This document shows, piece after piece, positions 27,448 to 37,833 of a stretch of 64,000 nt of DNA (its first letter is position 1; every line of letters starts with the position of its first letter). The notes beneath the pieces were generated by a model. It made no database searches. It worked only from the letters and a program-made list of their open reading frames with translations, and was not told the DNA's origin. The stretch spans positions 62,001 through 126,000 of the forward strand of contig NZ_JOAG01000014.1 in the NCBI RefSeq assembly GCF_000725485.1. Reading direction: 5' to 3'. Made by a program: the position numbers and the translations under genes. Origin of the DNA: Nonomuraea candida (GTDB lineage: Bacteria > Actinomycetota > Actinomycetes > Streptosporangiales > Streptosporangiaceae).

Positions 27448-29180
27448 TCCGCACGCATACCGCCGGGTCGCTCCGTGAGGAGCACGCCGGGCAGCAGGTG
27501 ACGCTCGCAGGATGGGTGGCCCGCCGCCGTGACCACGGCGGCGTCGTCTTCATCGACCTGCGTGACGCCTCCGGCTCGGCGCAGGTGGTCTTCCGCGAGG
27601 AGGACCACGCCCACGACCTGCGCGCCGAATACTGCGTGCAGGTCGTCGGCCAGGTCAGGGTGCGCCCCGAGGGCAACGAGAACCCCGAGCTGCCGACCGG
27701 CGCGATCGAGGTGGTGGCCGAGCGGGTCGAGGTGCTGAGCGAGTCCGCGCCGCTGCCGTTCCCGATCGAGGGCAACGTGGGGGTGTCGGAGGAGGCGCGG
27801 CTGAAGTACCGCTACCTCGACATCCGCCGCCAGCAGGTGGCCAGCGCGATGCGCACCCGCTCCAAGGCCACCTACCTGGCCAACGAGGTGATGCACGAGC
27901 TCGGCTTCGTCTACGTCGAGACGCCCACGCTGACCCGCTCCACGCCCGAGGGCGCGCGCGACTTCCTGGTGCCGGTGCGCCTGCAGCCCGGCAACTGGTA
28001 CGCGCTGCCGCAGTCGCCGCAGCTGTTCAAGCAGCTCCTCCAGGTGGCCGGCCTGGAGCGCTACTACCAGCTCGCCAAGTGCTACCGCGACGAGGACCTG
28101 CGGGCCGACAGGCAGCCGGAGTTCACGCAGATCGACGTCGAGATGTCCTTCGTGGACCAGGAGGACGTCATCGCGGTCGGCGAGAAGCTGATCGGCCGGC
28201 TGTGGCGGGAGATCGTCGGCTACGAGCTGCCGACCCCGCTGCCGCGCATGACCTACGCCGACGCCATGGCGCGTTACGGCTCCGACAAGCCGGACCTGCG
28301 CTTCGGCCAGGAGCTGGTCGAGATGACCGGCTACTTCGCCAACACCTCCTTCCGCGTCTTCCAGGCCGACTACGTGGGCGCCGTCGTCATGCCCGGCGGG
28401 GCCTCGCAGACCCGCAAGGAGCTCGACGGCTGGCAGGAGTGGGCCCGCTCGCGCGGCGCCAAGGGCCTGGCCTACGTCCTCGTCCAGGAAGACGGCACCC
28501 TCGGCGGCCCGGTCGCCAAGAACCTGTCGGAGGAGGAGCTGTCCGGGCTGGCCGCCAAGGTCGGCGCCGCGCCCGGCGACGCGATCTTCTTCGCGGCCGG
28601 CGCCAGGAACGCCTCCCGCGACCTGCTCGGCGCGGCCCGCCTGGAGATCGGGCGGCGCTGCAACCTCATCGACGAGTCGCAGTGGTCGTTCCTGTGGGTC
28701 GTCGACGCCCCCATGTTCGAGGAGGACGGCGAGGGCGGCTGGACGGCCGTGCACCACCCGTTCACCGGGCCGAAGCCGGAGTGGGCCGACAACTTCCAGG
28801 ACCACCCGGGCGAGGCGCTGGCCTACGCCTACGACATGGTCTGCAACGGCATGGAGATCGGCGGCGGCTCCATCCGTATCCACCGGGCCGAGATGCAGCA
28901 GCGCGTGTTCGACGTGCTCGGCATCTCCAAGGAGGAGGCGGAGAGCAAGTTCGGCTTCCTGCTGGAGGCGTTCAAGTACGGCCCGCCCCCGCACGGCGGC
29001 ATCGCCTACGGCTGGGACCGGATCTGCATGCTGCTGTCCGGCGGCGACTCGATCCGCGACGTGATCGCCTTCCCGAAGACGGCCTCCGGCTTCGACCCGC
29101 TCACGGGCGCGCCCACGCCGATCACGGCCGACCAGCGCAAGGAGGCGGGCGTGGACGCCCGGCCCAAGACGGAGGCGTAA
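27444..29180 (+). CDS. aspS: Aspartyl-tRNA synthetase
   Basis: AspS charges tRNA-Asp. The 578-residue bacterial-type class II enzyme has an N-terminal OB anticodon-binding domain ([23 protein letters not shown] region), catalytic core with [27 protein letters not shown] and [19 protein letters not shown] (motif 2), the bacterial GAD insertion (about 290-410), and motif 3 [14 protein letters not shown]. Start is GTG 27444. Whether it also charges tRNA-Asn cannot be read from the sequence alone. Confidence 0.97.
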   Translation: MIRTHTAGSLREEHAGQQVTLAGWVARRRDHGGVVFIDLRDASGSAQVVFREEDHAHDLRAEYCVQVVGQVRVRPEGNENPELPTGAIEVVAERVEVLSESAPLPFPIEGNVGVSEEARLKYRYLDIRRQQVASAMRTRSKATYLANEVMHELGFVYVETPTLTRSTPEGARDFLVPVRLQPGNWYALPQSPQLFKQLLQVAGLERYYQLAKCYRDEDLRADRQPEFTQIDVEMSFVDQEDVIAVGEKLIGRLWREIVGYELPTPLPRMTYADAMARYGSDKPDLRFGQELVEMTGYFANTSFRVFQADYVGAVVMPGGASQTRKELDGWQEWARSRGAKGLAYVLVQEDGTLGGPVAKNLSEEELSGLAAKVGAAPGDAIFFAAGARNASRDLLGAARLEIGRRCNLIDESQWSFLWVVDAPMFEEDGEGGWTAVHHPFTGPKPEWADNFQDHPGEALAYAYDMVCNGMEIGGGSIRIHRAEMQQRVFDVLGISKEEAESKFGFLLEAFKYGPPPHGGIAYGWDRICMLLSGGDSIRDVIAFPKTASGFDPLTGAPTPITADQRKEAGVDARPKTEA

Positions 29181-29357
29181 CCACCCTCCCGGCCGATCCA
29201 CCCGGCCCGAGACGGCCACCCGGCTCCTCGGGCCGGCCGCTCGGGCCGCGCGCCTCGCACCGCTCGGGCCCCGGGCCCGCACGCGGCGGTGCGCCCGGCG
29301 TGCGGCGGGCGGAAGCCGGGCGTGCGCCGGCGCGTCCCGAGGCGGTTCCACGCGGAA

Positions 29358-29394
29358 AGCGGCGGGCACCACCGTGTCGGTGGTGCCCGCCGCT
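29358..29394. terminator. Bidirectional terminator between convergent aspS and cyclophilin genes
   Basis: A perfect 16-bp stem (29358-29373 with 29379-29394) closes a 5-nt loop. It lies 178 bp past the aspS stop and 17 bp past the cyclophilin stop on the other strand, so it can serve both. It has no T tract, as is usual in high-GC genomes. Confidence 0.8.
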
Positions 29395-29411
29395 CGGGTG
29401 TGAGGCCCCTG

Positions 29412-30326
29412 CTACTTGAGGGTGACCTTCTTGATGACGACCGGGTTCTTCGGCGCGGTGGAGCCGCCGTCGCCCGTGATGTCGTCGGGGTTGACGAGCA
29501 CGCCGTCCTCGGCGACCTTGTCCAGGATCTCCAGGCCGGACCTGACCATGCCCAGCACCGAGTAGACCGGCTCGATCTGCGTGTTCTCGTCCGACAGCGA
29601 GATGGCGAACTGGCTGCTGTTCTGCCCGGCCGCGTCCAGCGGCTGGGTCAGGAAGACCACGCCCCTGCCGTAGGGGATCGTGCCCACGGCCTCGTCCCTG
29701 AAGACGTACCCGGCGTTGCCCTGGCCGTCGGTCGGGTTCTTGCCGTCGGCCTTGGCCTGCGGGTCGCCGCACTGCAGCAGGAACAGGCCGGAGGTCTCGG
29801 GCTTGGCCAGGCGGTGGCACTTGTTGCCCTCGTAGAAGCCCTTCTTGGCCAGGAAGGCCATGGAGTTCACCGAGCACGGGGTGGCGTTGGGGTCCACCTC
29901 GATGACGATCTTGCCGTGGTTGGTGGTCACGGTCATCGTCGAGAGCTTCAGGTTGGGCTTCTTGGGCGGGAGCCCGACGAACTTGTGCGGCACCGAGGTG
30001 TCACGCTTGTACTCGCACGTGATGGCGCCGGGCTTCGCCGTCGGCGTGCTGCTCGGCAGCGCCGTCGGCATGTTGACGGTGGGAGTGGCGGTCGCGGCGG
30101 CCGAGGCCTGTGCCGCGGCGGCGGACGTGTCGTTGTCGTTGCCGACCAGGGTGGTCGCGGCGAAGATGCCGCCCGCGACCACGACCACGGCAACGGCCGC
30201 GCCGATGAAGGTGTTCCGCTTCGCCTTGCCGGTCTGCTCGGCCGCGCGCTTGGCCTGCCGTTCCTTGTGCTCCCGCGCCAGCTGTCGCTGGCGGTCCTCT
30301 TCGTTCTGGCGGTCCTCGCCGCTCAC
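29412..30326 (-). CDS. Membrane-anchored cyclophilin-type peptidyl-prolyl isomerase (second copy)
   Basis: GTG 30326, behind GAGAGGACA, gives 304 residues. The layout equals that of the copy at 24438-25307: cytoplasmic RQRQLAREHKERQ helix, membrane helix (NTFIGAAVAVVVVAGGIFAATTL), Ala/Thr/Pro linker, cyclophilin domain. The same four cysteines recur (TCEYKRD, PCSVNS, KCHRL, LQCGDP). It differs at the active site: SSQFAISLSD replaces SQFF, so activity may be reduced. The two copies flank the MBL-hisS-aspS block in the same orientation, suggesting an old duplication. Confidence 0.88.
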   Translation of the reverse strand: MSGEDRQNEEDRQRQLAREHKERQAKRAAEQTGKAKRNTFIGAAVAVVVVAGGIFAATTLVGNDNDTSAAAAQASAAATATPTVNMPTALPSSTPTAKPGAITCEYKRDTSVPHKFVGLPPKKPNLKLSTMTVTTNHGKIVIEVDPNATPCSVNSMAFLAKKGFYEGNKCHRLAKPETSGLFLLQCGDPQAKADGKNPTDGQGNAGYVFRDEAVGTIPYGRGVVFLTQPLDAAGQNSSQFAISLSDENTQIEPVYSVLGMVRSGLEILDKVAEDGVLVNPDDITGDGGSTAPKNPVVIKKVTLK

Positions 30327-30493
30327 CGCTATGTCCTCTCGTCTTTGCCGTCGCATGACCAAACAACTCCGCGAATGCTACCGGCCTCCGATATGTGACG
30401 GACGTAAGTGGCGAAAGCCGCCAGAGCGACGTTTGGTGAGATGAACCTTATGGTGCTGACATTCGTAGGTGAAATGAGCGCCAAGGAGCCCCC

Positions 30494-30973
30494 ATGTTCG
30501 ACGAGATCCTGGGCCTGCCGGCCCACCCCTTGATCGTGCACTTCGCCGTCGTGCTGACACCGCTGCTCGTGGCCGTCGTCCTGGCCTACGTCCTGCTGCC
30601 GCGCCGGCGGGCCAACCTGGGCTGGGCGGTGGTGCTGCTCTCCCTGGCCGCGCCCGTGGCGGTCTTCGCGGCCAAGCAGAGCGGCGAGAGCCTCAAGGCC
30701 GCCAGGTTCGGCGGCGTGGAGGGGGAGATGGCCACCCGCATCTCCACGCACCAGGGCTTCGCCAACCCGCTGCTGCTGTCGGTGCTGGGGCTGGGGGTGG
30801 CGGCGCTGCTGCTCGTGTACGCCACCAGCCCCTCCCGCGACTCCGTCGGCCGTGACCGCTTCGGCCGTCCCGTCACGCTGATCCTCTCGGCGGTGACGGT
30901 GCTGCTGGCGGCGGTGTCCGGCTTCTACGTCTTCCAGGCCGGCGACTCGGGCGCCAGGGCCGTCTGGTCCTGA
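30494..30973 (+). CDS. DUF2231 membrane protein
   Basis: The 159-residue protein has four hydrophobic segments (about 10-38, 45-58, 93-110, 129-148). The N-terminal GLPAHPLIVHFAVVLTPLLV is the DUF2231 signature, with conserved histidines 11 and 16 in the first helix. Some relatives are annotated as haem- or redox-associated, but no function is established. ATG 30494 follows CAAGGAG. It is divergent from the cyclophilin gene and upstream of rarA by 87 bp. Confidence 0.85.
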   Translation: MFDEILGLPAHPLIVHFAVVLTPLLVAVVLAYVLLPRRRANLGWAVVLLSLAAPVAVFAAKQSGESLKAARFGGVEGEMATRISTHQGFANPLLLSVLGLGVAALLLVYATSPSRDSVGRDRFGRPVTLILSAVTVLLAAVSGFYVFQAGDSGARAVWS

Positions 30974-31060
30974 ACGCCGCCCCGCCTGGTCCCGCCCGGA
31001 GAGCGCCGGAGCCGGCGGATGGTGGAACCCCGGGCCCGTCGCAGCGTGTAATCTCGCGTT

Positions 31061-32362
31061 GTGGATAGCCTGTTCGACTCGGCGGCTGAGGAGGCCACCC
31101 CGCAGCCGCTCGCGGTGCGCATGCGCCCGCGCACGCTCGACGAGGTGATCGGCCAGCGGCACCTGCTCGGCTCCGGCACCCCGCTGCGCCGCCTGGTCGA
31201 GAGCGAGGCGCCCATGTCGCTGTTCCTGTGGGGGCCGCCCGGCACCGGCAAGACCACGCTCGCCTACGTGGTCTCCAACGTCACCAAGCGCCGCTTCGTG
31301 GAGATCTCCGCGGTGTCCGCCGGCGTCAAGGACGTCCGCGCCGCCATCGACAACGCGCGCCGCGAGCTGGGCATGAGCGGCCGGCAGACGGTGCTGTTCG
31401 TGGACGAGGTGCACCGGTTCAACAAGGCCCAGCAGGACGCCCTGCTGCCCGCCGTGGAGAACCGCTGGGTCACCTTCATCGGCGCCACCACGGAAAACCC
31501 CTTCTTCTCGGTCATCTCGCCGCTGCTGTCGCGCTCGCTGCTGCTCACGCTGGAGTCCCTGTCCGAAGACGACATCCGCACGGTGTTGTCGCGGGCGGTG
31601 TCCGACCCGCGCGGCCTCGGCGGTCGCGCCACCCTCGCCCCGGAGGCGCTGGAGCACCTCGTGCGCCTGGCGGGCGGCGACGCCCGCAGGTCGCTGACCT
31701 ACCTGGAGGCGGCGGCGCTGCTGGCCGACGACATCACGGTCGAGGTGGTGGAGAAGGCCGTCGACAAGGCCGCCGTCCGCTACGACCGGCAGGGCGACCA
31801 GCACTACGACGTCATCAGCGCGTTCATCAAGTCCATGCGCGGCTCCGACGCCGACGCCGCGCTGCACTACCTGGCCCGCATGATCGAGGCCGGCGAGGAC
31901 CCGCGCTTCATCGCCCGCCGCATCGTCATCTTCGCCTCCGAAGACGTCGGCATGGCCGACCCGACCTGCCTGCAGACGGCGGTCGCCGCGGCGCAGGCGG
32001 TGCAGCTCATCGGGCTGCCGGAGGGGCAGATCACGCTCGCGCACGCGGTGATCCACTGCGCGATGGCGCCCAAGTCCAACGCCGTGGTCAAGGCCATCGG
32101 GGCGGCGATCGGCGACGTGCGCAAGGGGCTGATCGGCCAGGTGCCCGGCCACCTGCGCGACGCCCACTACGCGGGCGCGGCCAAGCTGGGACACGGCGAC
32201 GGGTACAAATACCCCCACGACTTCGAGCACGGGCTGGTCCGCCAGGACTACGCGCCGGAGCAGGTGCGCGAGCGCCGCTACTACGAGCCGACCCGCCACG
32301 GGGCCGAGGCCCCGGTGGCCGAACGCTGGGCGAAGATCCGCGACTTCCTCCGCAGAACCTGA
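31061..32362 (+). CDS. rarA: Replication-associated recombination protein RarA (MgsA)
   Basis: RarA is an AAA+ ATPase acting at stalled replication forks. The 433-residue protein has Walker [15 protein letters not shown] (about 57), Walker [20 protein letters not shown] (about 112), sensor 1 [11 protein letters not shown] (about 143), and the C-terminal tetramerisation domain with [20 protein letters not shown] and [14 protein letters not shown] start at 31061. No strong terminator separates it from the cyclase gene that follows 153 bp downstream. Confidence 0.96.
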   Translation: MDSLFDSAAEEATPQPLAVRMRPRTLDEVIGQRHLLGSGTPLRRLVESEAPMSLFLWGPPGTGKTTLAYVVSNVTKRRFVEISAVSAGVKDVRAAIDNARRELGMSGRQTVLFVDEVHRFNKAQQDALLPAVENRWVTFIGATTENPFFSVISPLLSRSLLLTLESLSEDDIRTVLSRAVSDPRGLGGRATLAPEALEHLVRLAGGDARRSLTYLEAAALLADDITVEVVEKAVDKAAVRYDRQGDQHYDVISAFIKSMRGSDADAALHYLARMIEAGEDPRFIARRIVIFASEDVGMADPTCLQTAVAAAQAVQLIGLPEGQITLAHAVIHCAMAPKSNAVVKAIGAAIGDVRKGLIGQVPGHLRDAHYAGAAKLGHGDGYKYPHDFEHGLVRQDYAPEQVRERRYYEPTRHGAEAPVAERWAKIRDFLRRT

Positions 32363-32515
32363 CCCGCCTTCCAGGAGAAGACCACCTGCCTCTCCCTGAG
32401 CCACGGCCTGGGGAGGACCCGTCGGCACGGGAACCGGCTCTTCTAGCGAGAGGGCTCCACCGTGTGACGGGCGTGGTGGGGTGGGGGGTGAGGGACGGGA
32501 TAGGTTGATCGGGAT

Positions 32516-33265
32516 ATGACCGACTATCGCGCTTCCTTCGACGCCACCATCGCCTTCAGCAACGGCGGCGATCTCACGGTGCACGGGTTCCGTGTGGACC
32601 TGCCCGGCCCCGACACCCCGGAGGCGGACATCGCGGCGTTGTTCGTGGCCTCCCTGGGGCTGCTCATGACCGACACCGTCGAGCTCGCCAACGTGCGGAT
32701 CTTCCCGGAGCCGCACAAAGGCACCAGGGGCGGGCCGTCCGACCGCCGCGGTGCGGGCGCGGCGCCGGCGGGCCGGCCGGGCGCGCTGGTCGAGCTCAAC
32801 CACCTCCCGCAGGAGGGCGGCACCTACCTCGAAGCCCCCGGCGGCGACCTCGGGGGCGTCTCGCTGGCGCGGAGCGTGGACCTGCCCGCCGTGGTCGTGC
32901 GCGTGACGGGGGCGCAGCGGCGTCCCGTCGGGGTCGGCTCGCTGGCCGCCTTCGACGTACGCGGCCACGCCGTGCTGCTGCACACCGGCGTACGCGAGGG
33001 CCACTGCCTGGACCCCGAGGCGGCGGCCTGGCTGGTGGCGCACGGGGCCGCGCTGGTCGGCACCGACGCCGACGGGCTCGACGACGCCGCACGCGAGGCC
33101 AGGCCCGCGCGGGAGGCGCTGCTCGGCGCGGGCGTGCCCGTCGTGGAGCGGCTGACCGGGCTGGAGGGGCTCCCGCCGACCGGCGCGCTGTTCACGGCCG
33201 CGCCCCCGCGCCTCCTCGGCGTCGGCCGCGTCCCGGTCCGGGCCTACGCCCGCATCCCCGCCTGA
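32516..33265 (+). CDS. Cyclase-family (kynurenine-formamidase-like) protein with altered metal site
   Basis: The 249-residue protein resembles PF04199 cyclases from residue 80 on: LVELNHLPQEGGTYLEAPG, SLARSVDLPAVVVRV, GHAVLLHTGVREGHCLD, and DDAAREARPAREALLGAGVPVVERLTG. In active enzymes the first motif is H-x-G-T-H-x-D-x-P-x-H with metal ligands; here it reads EGGTYLEAPGGD, so most ligands are replaced. An N-terminal extension of about 70 residues is not typical. It may be inactive or have a different reaction. Its last codons resemble the 31-bp repeats that begin at the stop codon. Confidence 0.65.
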   Translation: MTDYRASFDATIAFSNGGDLTVHGFRVDLPGPDTPEADIAALFVASLGLLMTDTVELANVRIFPEPHKGTRGGPSDRRGAGAAPAGRPGALVELNHLPQEGGTYLEAPGGDLGGVSLARSVDLPAVVVRVTGAQRRPVGVGSLAAFDVRGHAVLLHTGVREGHCLDPEAAAWLVAHGAALVGTDADGLDDAAREARPAREALLGAGVPVVERLTGLEGLPPTGALFTAAPPRLLGVGRVPVRAYARIPA

Positions 33266-33384
33266 CCAGGCGGTACGCATCCGCATCCCGGCCTGGCGAG
33301 GCGGTACGCATCCACATCCCGGCCTGACCAGGCGGTACGCATCCGCAGCCCGGACTGGCCGGGCGGTGCGCATCCGCATCCCCG
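33261..33384 (+). repeat. Four 31-bp tandem repeats after the cyclase gene
   Basis: Four head-to-tail units (33261-33291, 33292-33322, 33323-33353, 33354-33384) share the core GGCGGTACGCATCC. Differences are few in units 1-3 and larger in unit 4. The first unit contains the cyclase stop codon, and the last seven codons of the gene resemble part of a unit. The units follow one another without spacers, so this is not a CRISPR array. Confidence 0.9.
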
Positions 33385-33486
33385 CGCGGCGCCCGCCCGT
33401 CGCGACCCGATCGGCCGGTGAGGACGCTTCGGCGACGAATCGTGCAAAGTCGTACTAAGTCGAGCGGTGATGGGAATCACCACCGT

Positions 33487-34350
33487 GTGAAGGCGACTGT
33501 TACCCCCGGCGGCGGCCTCTTCGGCCCCCGGTCGATCACCTGGCGAGTCCACACCGAGACGCCCGCGTGGCCGGTCGTCGTCCGCGCCTTCCAGCTCCAG
33601 GCCCTGCACCCCCGCACCATCCGCGGCATCGCCCAGAACTGCCTGCTCGACGACCCCGAGGTGGCCCGCGCCCGGCTGCGGCGCCGGCTCGACTACCTCG
33701 CCGTGCGCACGTTCGGCACCCGCGAGCAGGCCGAGAGCGCGGGCGAGCGGGCCCGCCGGGTGCACGCCCGCCTCATCGGCCTCGACCCCGACACCGGGAC
33801 CCTGTTCCGGGTGAACGAGGAGGAGAACCTGCGCTGGGTGCACTGCGCGGAGGTCTCCTCGCACCTGGAGGTCGCCCGGCGCTCCGGCGTGCCGCTCACC
33901 CCGGCCGAGCGCGACGCGTACGTGGCCGAGCAGCGGCGCAGCGCCACCCTCGTCGGCCTGGGCGACGTGCCCGGCGACGCGGCCGAGCTGGCGGACTACC
34001 TGGCCGGCATGCGCCCGTACCTGTCGGTCACCCCCGAGGCGCGCGACGCGCTGCGCCGCAGCGTCATCCCGTGGCTCTCGTTCCGGACGGCCCTGCTCGC
34101 GCCGCCGCTCGCGCTCGGCTCGCTGTCCGCCGCCGGCGCGCTGGCGTTCGCGACGCTGCCTGCCTGGGCCAGGCGGATGTACGGCTGCCCCGGCGGCCGG
34201 GCGGCCGGACACGCGGCCGACACGGCGCTCAAGGCGCTGCGCTCGGCGGCCCTGGCGATGCCGGAACGCCTGGTGGCGGCCGAGATCAGGGCGGCCAGGA
34301 GCCTCATGCGGGCGGCCACGGAAGTGCCCGGGGCCGACGTGGCGGCCTGA
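33487..34350 (+). CDS. MpaB-like (DUF2236) oxygenase-family protein
   Basis: GTG 33487 gives 287 residues. The sequence follows the DUF2236/MpaB pattern: GPRSITWRVHTETPAWPVVVRAFQLQALHP, then RVHARLIGLDP, LRWVHCAEVSSHLE and a helix-rich C-terminus with LPAWARRMYG. The histidines in these segments are the kind that bind haem b in latex-clearing and related enzymes. The substrate here is unknown. The ribosome binding site is weak (GGGA), so the start is not certain. Confidence 0.8.
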   Translation: MKATVTPGGGLFGPRSITWRVHTETPAWPVVVRAFQLQALHPRTIRGIAQNCLLDDPEVARARLRRRLDYLAVRTFGTREQAESAGERARRVHARLIGLDPDTGTLFRVNEEENLRWVHCAEVSSHLEVARRSGVPLTPAERDAYVAEQRRSATLVGLGDVPGDAAELADYLAGMRPYLSVTPEARDALRRSVIPWLSFRTALLAPPLALGSLSAAGALAFATLPAWARRMYGCPGGRAAGHAADTALKALRSAALAMPERLVAAEIRAARSLMRAATEVPGADVAA

Positions 34351-34435
34351 TCGAAGGAGCTTTCGCCACTAACGTTGTCACTCGAACGCGATAGGGTCTT
34401 GCCGTTCCGGCCCAGCGTACGAGGGAGATGAGCGG

Positions 34436-34837
34436 ATGCTTACCGCTGGAGAGGTCGCCGGGCTGATCGCGGCCACGGGATGGGTGGTCCTGGTCTGCGT
34501 CATGGCCATGGTGCTCGTCAAGCTCGCCCGGCTGCTCACGGAGACCACCAAGGCCGTCTCCGACCTGAACAACCGCCTGGCCCCGCTGCTCGACGACGTC
34601 AGCGTCACGGTCAACGAGACCAACAGGCAACTGGTCGCCGTCGAGGCGATCGCCAAGGACGTCAAGCAGGTCAGCGGCCACGCCGCCAAGCTCAGCGCGG
34701 TGACGCAGACCATCTTCACCGGGCCGCTGATCAAGGTGTCCTCGCTCGGCTACGGCGTGCGCCGCGCCATCGAGGCCCGCAGGCCCCGCCGGCCCCGGTC
34801 CCAGGTGAGGGCGGCGGGGCAGGGGCGGTCGCGATGA
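34436..34837 (+). CDS. DUF948 membrane protein
   Basis: The 133-residue protein has one N-terminal membrane helix (about 5-28), a long amphipathic region with heptad-like spacing (LLTETTKAVSDLNNRLAPLL, VNETNRQLVAVEAIAKDV), and a basic tail. This is the DUF948 architecture found in Gram-positive envelopes; function is unknown. Its stop overlaps the ATG of the next gene by 4 bp. The pair stands just upstream of alaS, an arrangement common in actinomycetes. Confidence 0.85.
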   Translation: MLTAGEVAGLIAATGWVVLVCVMAMVLVKLARLLTETTKAVSDLNNRLAPLLDDVSVTVNETNRQLVAVEAIAKDVKQVSGHAAKLSAVTQTIFTGPLIKVSSLGYGVRRAIEARRPRRPRSQVRAAGQGRSR

Positions 34838-35067
34838 TCAGACGGCTGTTCTACCTGTCGCTCGGCGCGTTCCTCGCCTTCTGGGTGATGCGCCGGCTGC
34901 AGGCGCTCCACCCCGACCACGTGGCCCGCAGGACCGCCGACGGCGCGGCGGGCATGCTCCGGAGGGTGAGAGACTTTACTACCGACGCGCTCGGCGAGGC
35001 CGCTGAGCGCGAAACGGAGTTGCGAGCACACTTCGGGCTCGACAACGCTGAAAGCGGCAAGAGCTGA
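34834..35067 (+). CDS. Small DUF6167-like membrane protein
   Basis: This 77-residue protein starts at ATG 34834, overlapping the DUF948 stop (ATGA), so it is translationally coupled. A short membrane helix (MIRRLFYLSLGAFLAFWVM) is followed by a basic helix and an acidic tail (ETELRAHFGLDNAESG). It matches the small conserved protein that lies between the DUF948 gene and alaS in actinomycetes. No activity is known. Confidence 0.8.
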   Translation: MIRRLFYLSLGAFLAFWVMRRLQALHPDHVARRTADGAAGMLRRVRDFTTDALGEAAERETELRAHFGLDNAESGKS

Positions 35068-35150
35068 CGACGGCGCAGGCCGGCGGCGGCGAAGCCGAAG
35101 ACCGCGAAGCTGATGACATCAGCTGCAGAAACGACTGACTACAGCAAAGG

Positions 35151-37832
35151 ATGGCCACAATGGAGTCGGCAGAGATCGCCCGCCGCTTCCTGCGCTTCTT
35201 CGAGGAGCGCGGGCACAAGATCGTGCCCTCGGCCAGCCTGATCGCTGAGGACCCCACGCTGCTCCTGGTTAATGCCGGTATGGTGCCGTTCAAGCCGTAC
35301 TTCCTGGGGCAGCGCAAGCCTCCGGCGTCCCGGCTGGCCACCGCCCAGAAGTGCGTGCGCACCCCCGACATCGACGAGGTCGGCAAGACCACCCGCCACG
35401 CGACGTTCTTCCAGATGCTGGGCAACTTCTCGATCGGCGACTACTTCAAGGCCGAAGTGATCCCGTTCGCGTGGGAGCTGCTCACGCGCTCCGAGTCCGA
35501 CGGGGGCTTCGGCTTCCCCGAGGAGCGGCTGTGGGCGACGGTCTACCTCGACGACGACGAGGGCTACGACATCTGGCGCAACCGCGTCGGCGTGCCCGCC
35601 GAGCGCATCCAGCGCCGTGGCCTGGAGGACAACTACTGGCACATGGGCGTGCCGGGCCCCGGCGGCCCCTGCTCGGAGATCTACTACGACCGCGGCCCCG
35701 AATACGGCAAGGACGGCGGCCCGGTCGCCGACGAGGAGCGCTACCTCGAGGTCTGGAACCTCGTCTTCATGCAGTACCAGCTCAGCGCGGTCCGCTCCAA
35801 GGTCGACTTCGACGTGTCGGGCGAGCTGCCGGCCAAGAACATCGACACCGGCATGGGCCTGGAGCGCATGGCGGCGATCCTCCAGGGCGTCGACAACATC
35901 TACGAGATCGACACCACCTACAAGATCCTCGACAAGGCGGCCGAGCTCACCAAGACCCGCTACGGGCGCGACCAGCGCTCCGACGTGAGCCTGCGGGTCG
36001 TCGCCGACCACGTGCGCACCGGCACCATGCTGGTCGCCGACGGCGTCATCCCGAGCAACGAGGGCCGCGGCTACGTGCTGCGCCGCATCCTGCGCCGCTC
36101 CGTGCGCAACCTGCGCCTGCTCGGCTCCGGCGACGAGCGCTACATGCACGAGCTGACCGACGTCGCGATCAACGTCATGGGCGAGCAGTACCCCGAGCTC
36201 AAGACCGACGCCCCGCAGATCCACGGGATCATCGACGCGGAGGAGGCGTCCTTCCTCGGCACGCTGCGCACCGGCACCGCGATCTTCGACGTGGCCGTCG
36301 AGGAGACCAAGCGCAAGTCCGGCACCACGCTCTCCGGCGACCAGGCCTTCCAGCTCCACGACACCTACGGCTTCCCGATCGACCTGACCCTGGAGATGGC
36401 GGCCGAGCAGGGGCTCAAGGTCGACGAGGAGGGCTTCCGCCGCCTGATGAAGGAGCAGCGGCAGCGGGCCAAGGCCGACGCGGCGGCGAAGAAGACCGGC
36501 AACGCCGACATCTCGGTGTTCGGTCAGCTCCTGGAGTCGGCGGGCAAGGTCGAGTTCCTCGGCTACGACCAGACCGAGGCCGACACCAGCGTGGTCGGCA
36601 TCCTCGTCGACGGCCTGCCCGTCCCGGCGGCGGGCGCGGGCGCGACGGTCGAGGTCGTGCTGCAGCGCACCCCGTTCTACGCCGAGGGCGGCGGCCAGCT
36701 CGCCGACCAGGGCGTGATCCGCACCAGCGGCGCCGAGGTCGAGATCGTCGACGTGCAGTCGCCGCTGGCGGGGCTCGTCGTGCACCGCGGCAAGATCCGC
36801 AGCGGCGAGCTGCGGGTCGGCGACGAGGCGCAGGCGGAGATCGACATCGAGCGCCGCCGCGCGATCTCGCGCAGCCACAGCGCCACCCACCTCGTCCACC
36901 GCGGCTTCAAGAACGCGCTCGGCGAGACCGCGGCGCAGGCCGGCTCGGAGAACTCGCCCGGCCGCTTCCGCTTCGACTTCACCTCCGCGGGCGCGGTGCC
37001 GCCCAGCGTGCTGCGCGACGTCGAGGACGAGGTCAACGCGGTGCTCATCAACGACCTCAAGGTCAACGCCTTCTACACCTCCCAGGCGGAGGCCAGGGCG
37101 ATGGGCGCGCTGGCGATGTTCGGCGAGAAATACGGCGACGAGGTCCGCGTGGTCGAGATCGGCGACTACTCCCGCGAGCTGTGCGGCGGCACCCACGTCC
37201 ACAGCTCCGGCCAGCTCGGCCTGGTCAAGGTGCTGGGCGAACAGTCGGTCGGCGCGGGCGTGCGCCGCGTCGAGGCGCTGGTCGGCCTCGACGCCTTCCG
37301 CTTCCTGGCCCGCGAGAGCGTGCTGGTCGCGCAGCTCACCGAGCAGCTCAAGGCGCGCCGCGAGGAGCTGCCCGAGCGCATCGACGGCATCGTCACCCGG
37401 CTGCGCGCCGCGGAGAAGGAGCTGGACAAGCTCCGCTCGGCGCAGGTGCTGCAGGCGGCGGGCGAGCTGGTGTCGCAGGCTCGCGACCTGCAGGGTGTCT
37501 CCGTGGTGACACACCGCGCGCCTGATGGCACCGGTGCCGATGACCTGCGTAAGCTCGCGCTTGATGTGCGTGGCAGGTTCCCGGCCGACCGGCCGGCGGT
37601 CGTGGTGATCGCCGGCGCCCCCTCCGACCGGCCGGTGGTGGTTGCCACGGTCAACGAGGCGGGGCGCGAGCGGGGGCTCAAGGCCGGACAGCTGGTCGGC
37701 GTCGCCGCCAAGGCTCTTGGGGGTGGCGGTGGCGGCAAGGATGATGTCGCACAGGGCGGCGGCACGCGACCGGAGGCGATCGGCGACGCGCTGCGCCTGG
37801 TCGAAGAGGCGATTTCTGGGCAGCTCGGCTGA
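35151..37832 (+). CDS. alaS: Alanyl-tRNA synthetase
   Basis: AlaS charges tRNA-Ala. The 893-residue protein has the class II core with [33 protein letters not shown] and [12 protein letters not shown], the tRNA-recognition helices, an editing domain with His576 and His580 in HSATHLVH and [13 protein letters not shown] (about 677), and the C-terminal DHHA1/C-Ala domain after a coiled linker. ATG 35151 or ATG 35160 may start translation. ruvX follows after 1 bp. Confidence 0.97.
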   Translation: MATMESAEIARRFLRFFEERGHKIVPSASLIAEDPTLLLVNAGMVPFKPYFLGQRKPPASRLATAQKCVRTPDIDEVGKTTRHATFFQMLGNFSIGDYFKAEVIPFAWELLTRSESDGGFGFPEERLWATVYLDDDEGYDIWRNRVGVPAERIQRRGLEDNYWHMGVPGPGGPCSEIYYDRGPEYGKDGGPVADEERYLEVWNLVFMQYQLSAVRSKVDFDVSGELPAKNIDTGMGLERMAAILQGVDNIYEIDTTYKILDKAAELTKTRYGRDQRSDVSLRVVADHVRTGTMLVADGVIPSNEGRGYVLRRILRRSVRNLRLLGSGDERYMHELTDVAINVMGEQYPELKTDAPQIHGIIDAEEASFLGTLRTGTAIFDVAVEETKRKSGTTLSGDQAFQLHDTYGFPIDLTLEMAAEQGLKVDEEGFRRLMKEQRQRAKADAAAKKTGNADISVFGQLLESAGKVEFLGYDQTEADTSVVGILVDGLPVPAAGAGATVEVVLQRTPFYAEGGGQLADQGVIRTSGAEVEIVDVQSPLAGLVVHRGKIRSGELRVGDEAQAEIDIERRRAISRSHSATHLVHRGFKNALGETAAQAGSENSPGRFRFDFTSAGAVPPSVLRDVEDEVNAVLINDLKVNAFYTSQAEARAMGALAMFGEKYGDEVRVVEIGDYSRELCGGTHVHSSGQLGLVKVLGEQSVGAGVRRVEALVGLDAFRFLARESVLVAQLTEQLKARREELPERIDGIVTRLRAAEKELDKLRSAQVLQAAGELVSQARDLQGVSVVTHRAPDGTGADDLRKLALDVRGRFPADRPAVVVIAGAPSDRPVVVATVNEAGRERGLKAGQLVGVAAKALGGGGGGKDDVAQGGGTRPEAIGDALRLVEEAISGQLG

Positions 37833-37833
37833 C

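Noticed and set aside
30329-33379. A 1016-codon open frame on the minus strand across the DUF2231, rarA and cyclase genes
   Set aside because: It is antisense to genes with clear motifs; its long His/Arg/Gly/Gln-rich product is the usual shadow of GC-rich codons. The same applies to minus-strand frames at 35139-38450 and 47063-49786.
33261-33384. CRISPR array
   Set aside because: The units are directly adjacent with no spacers and no cas genes are nearby.
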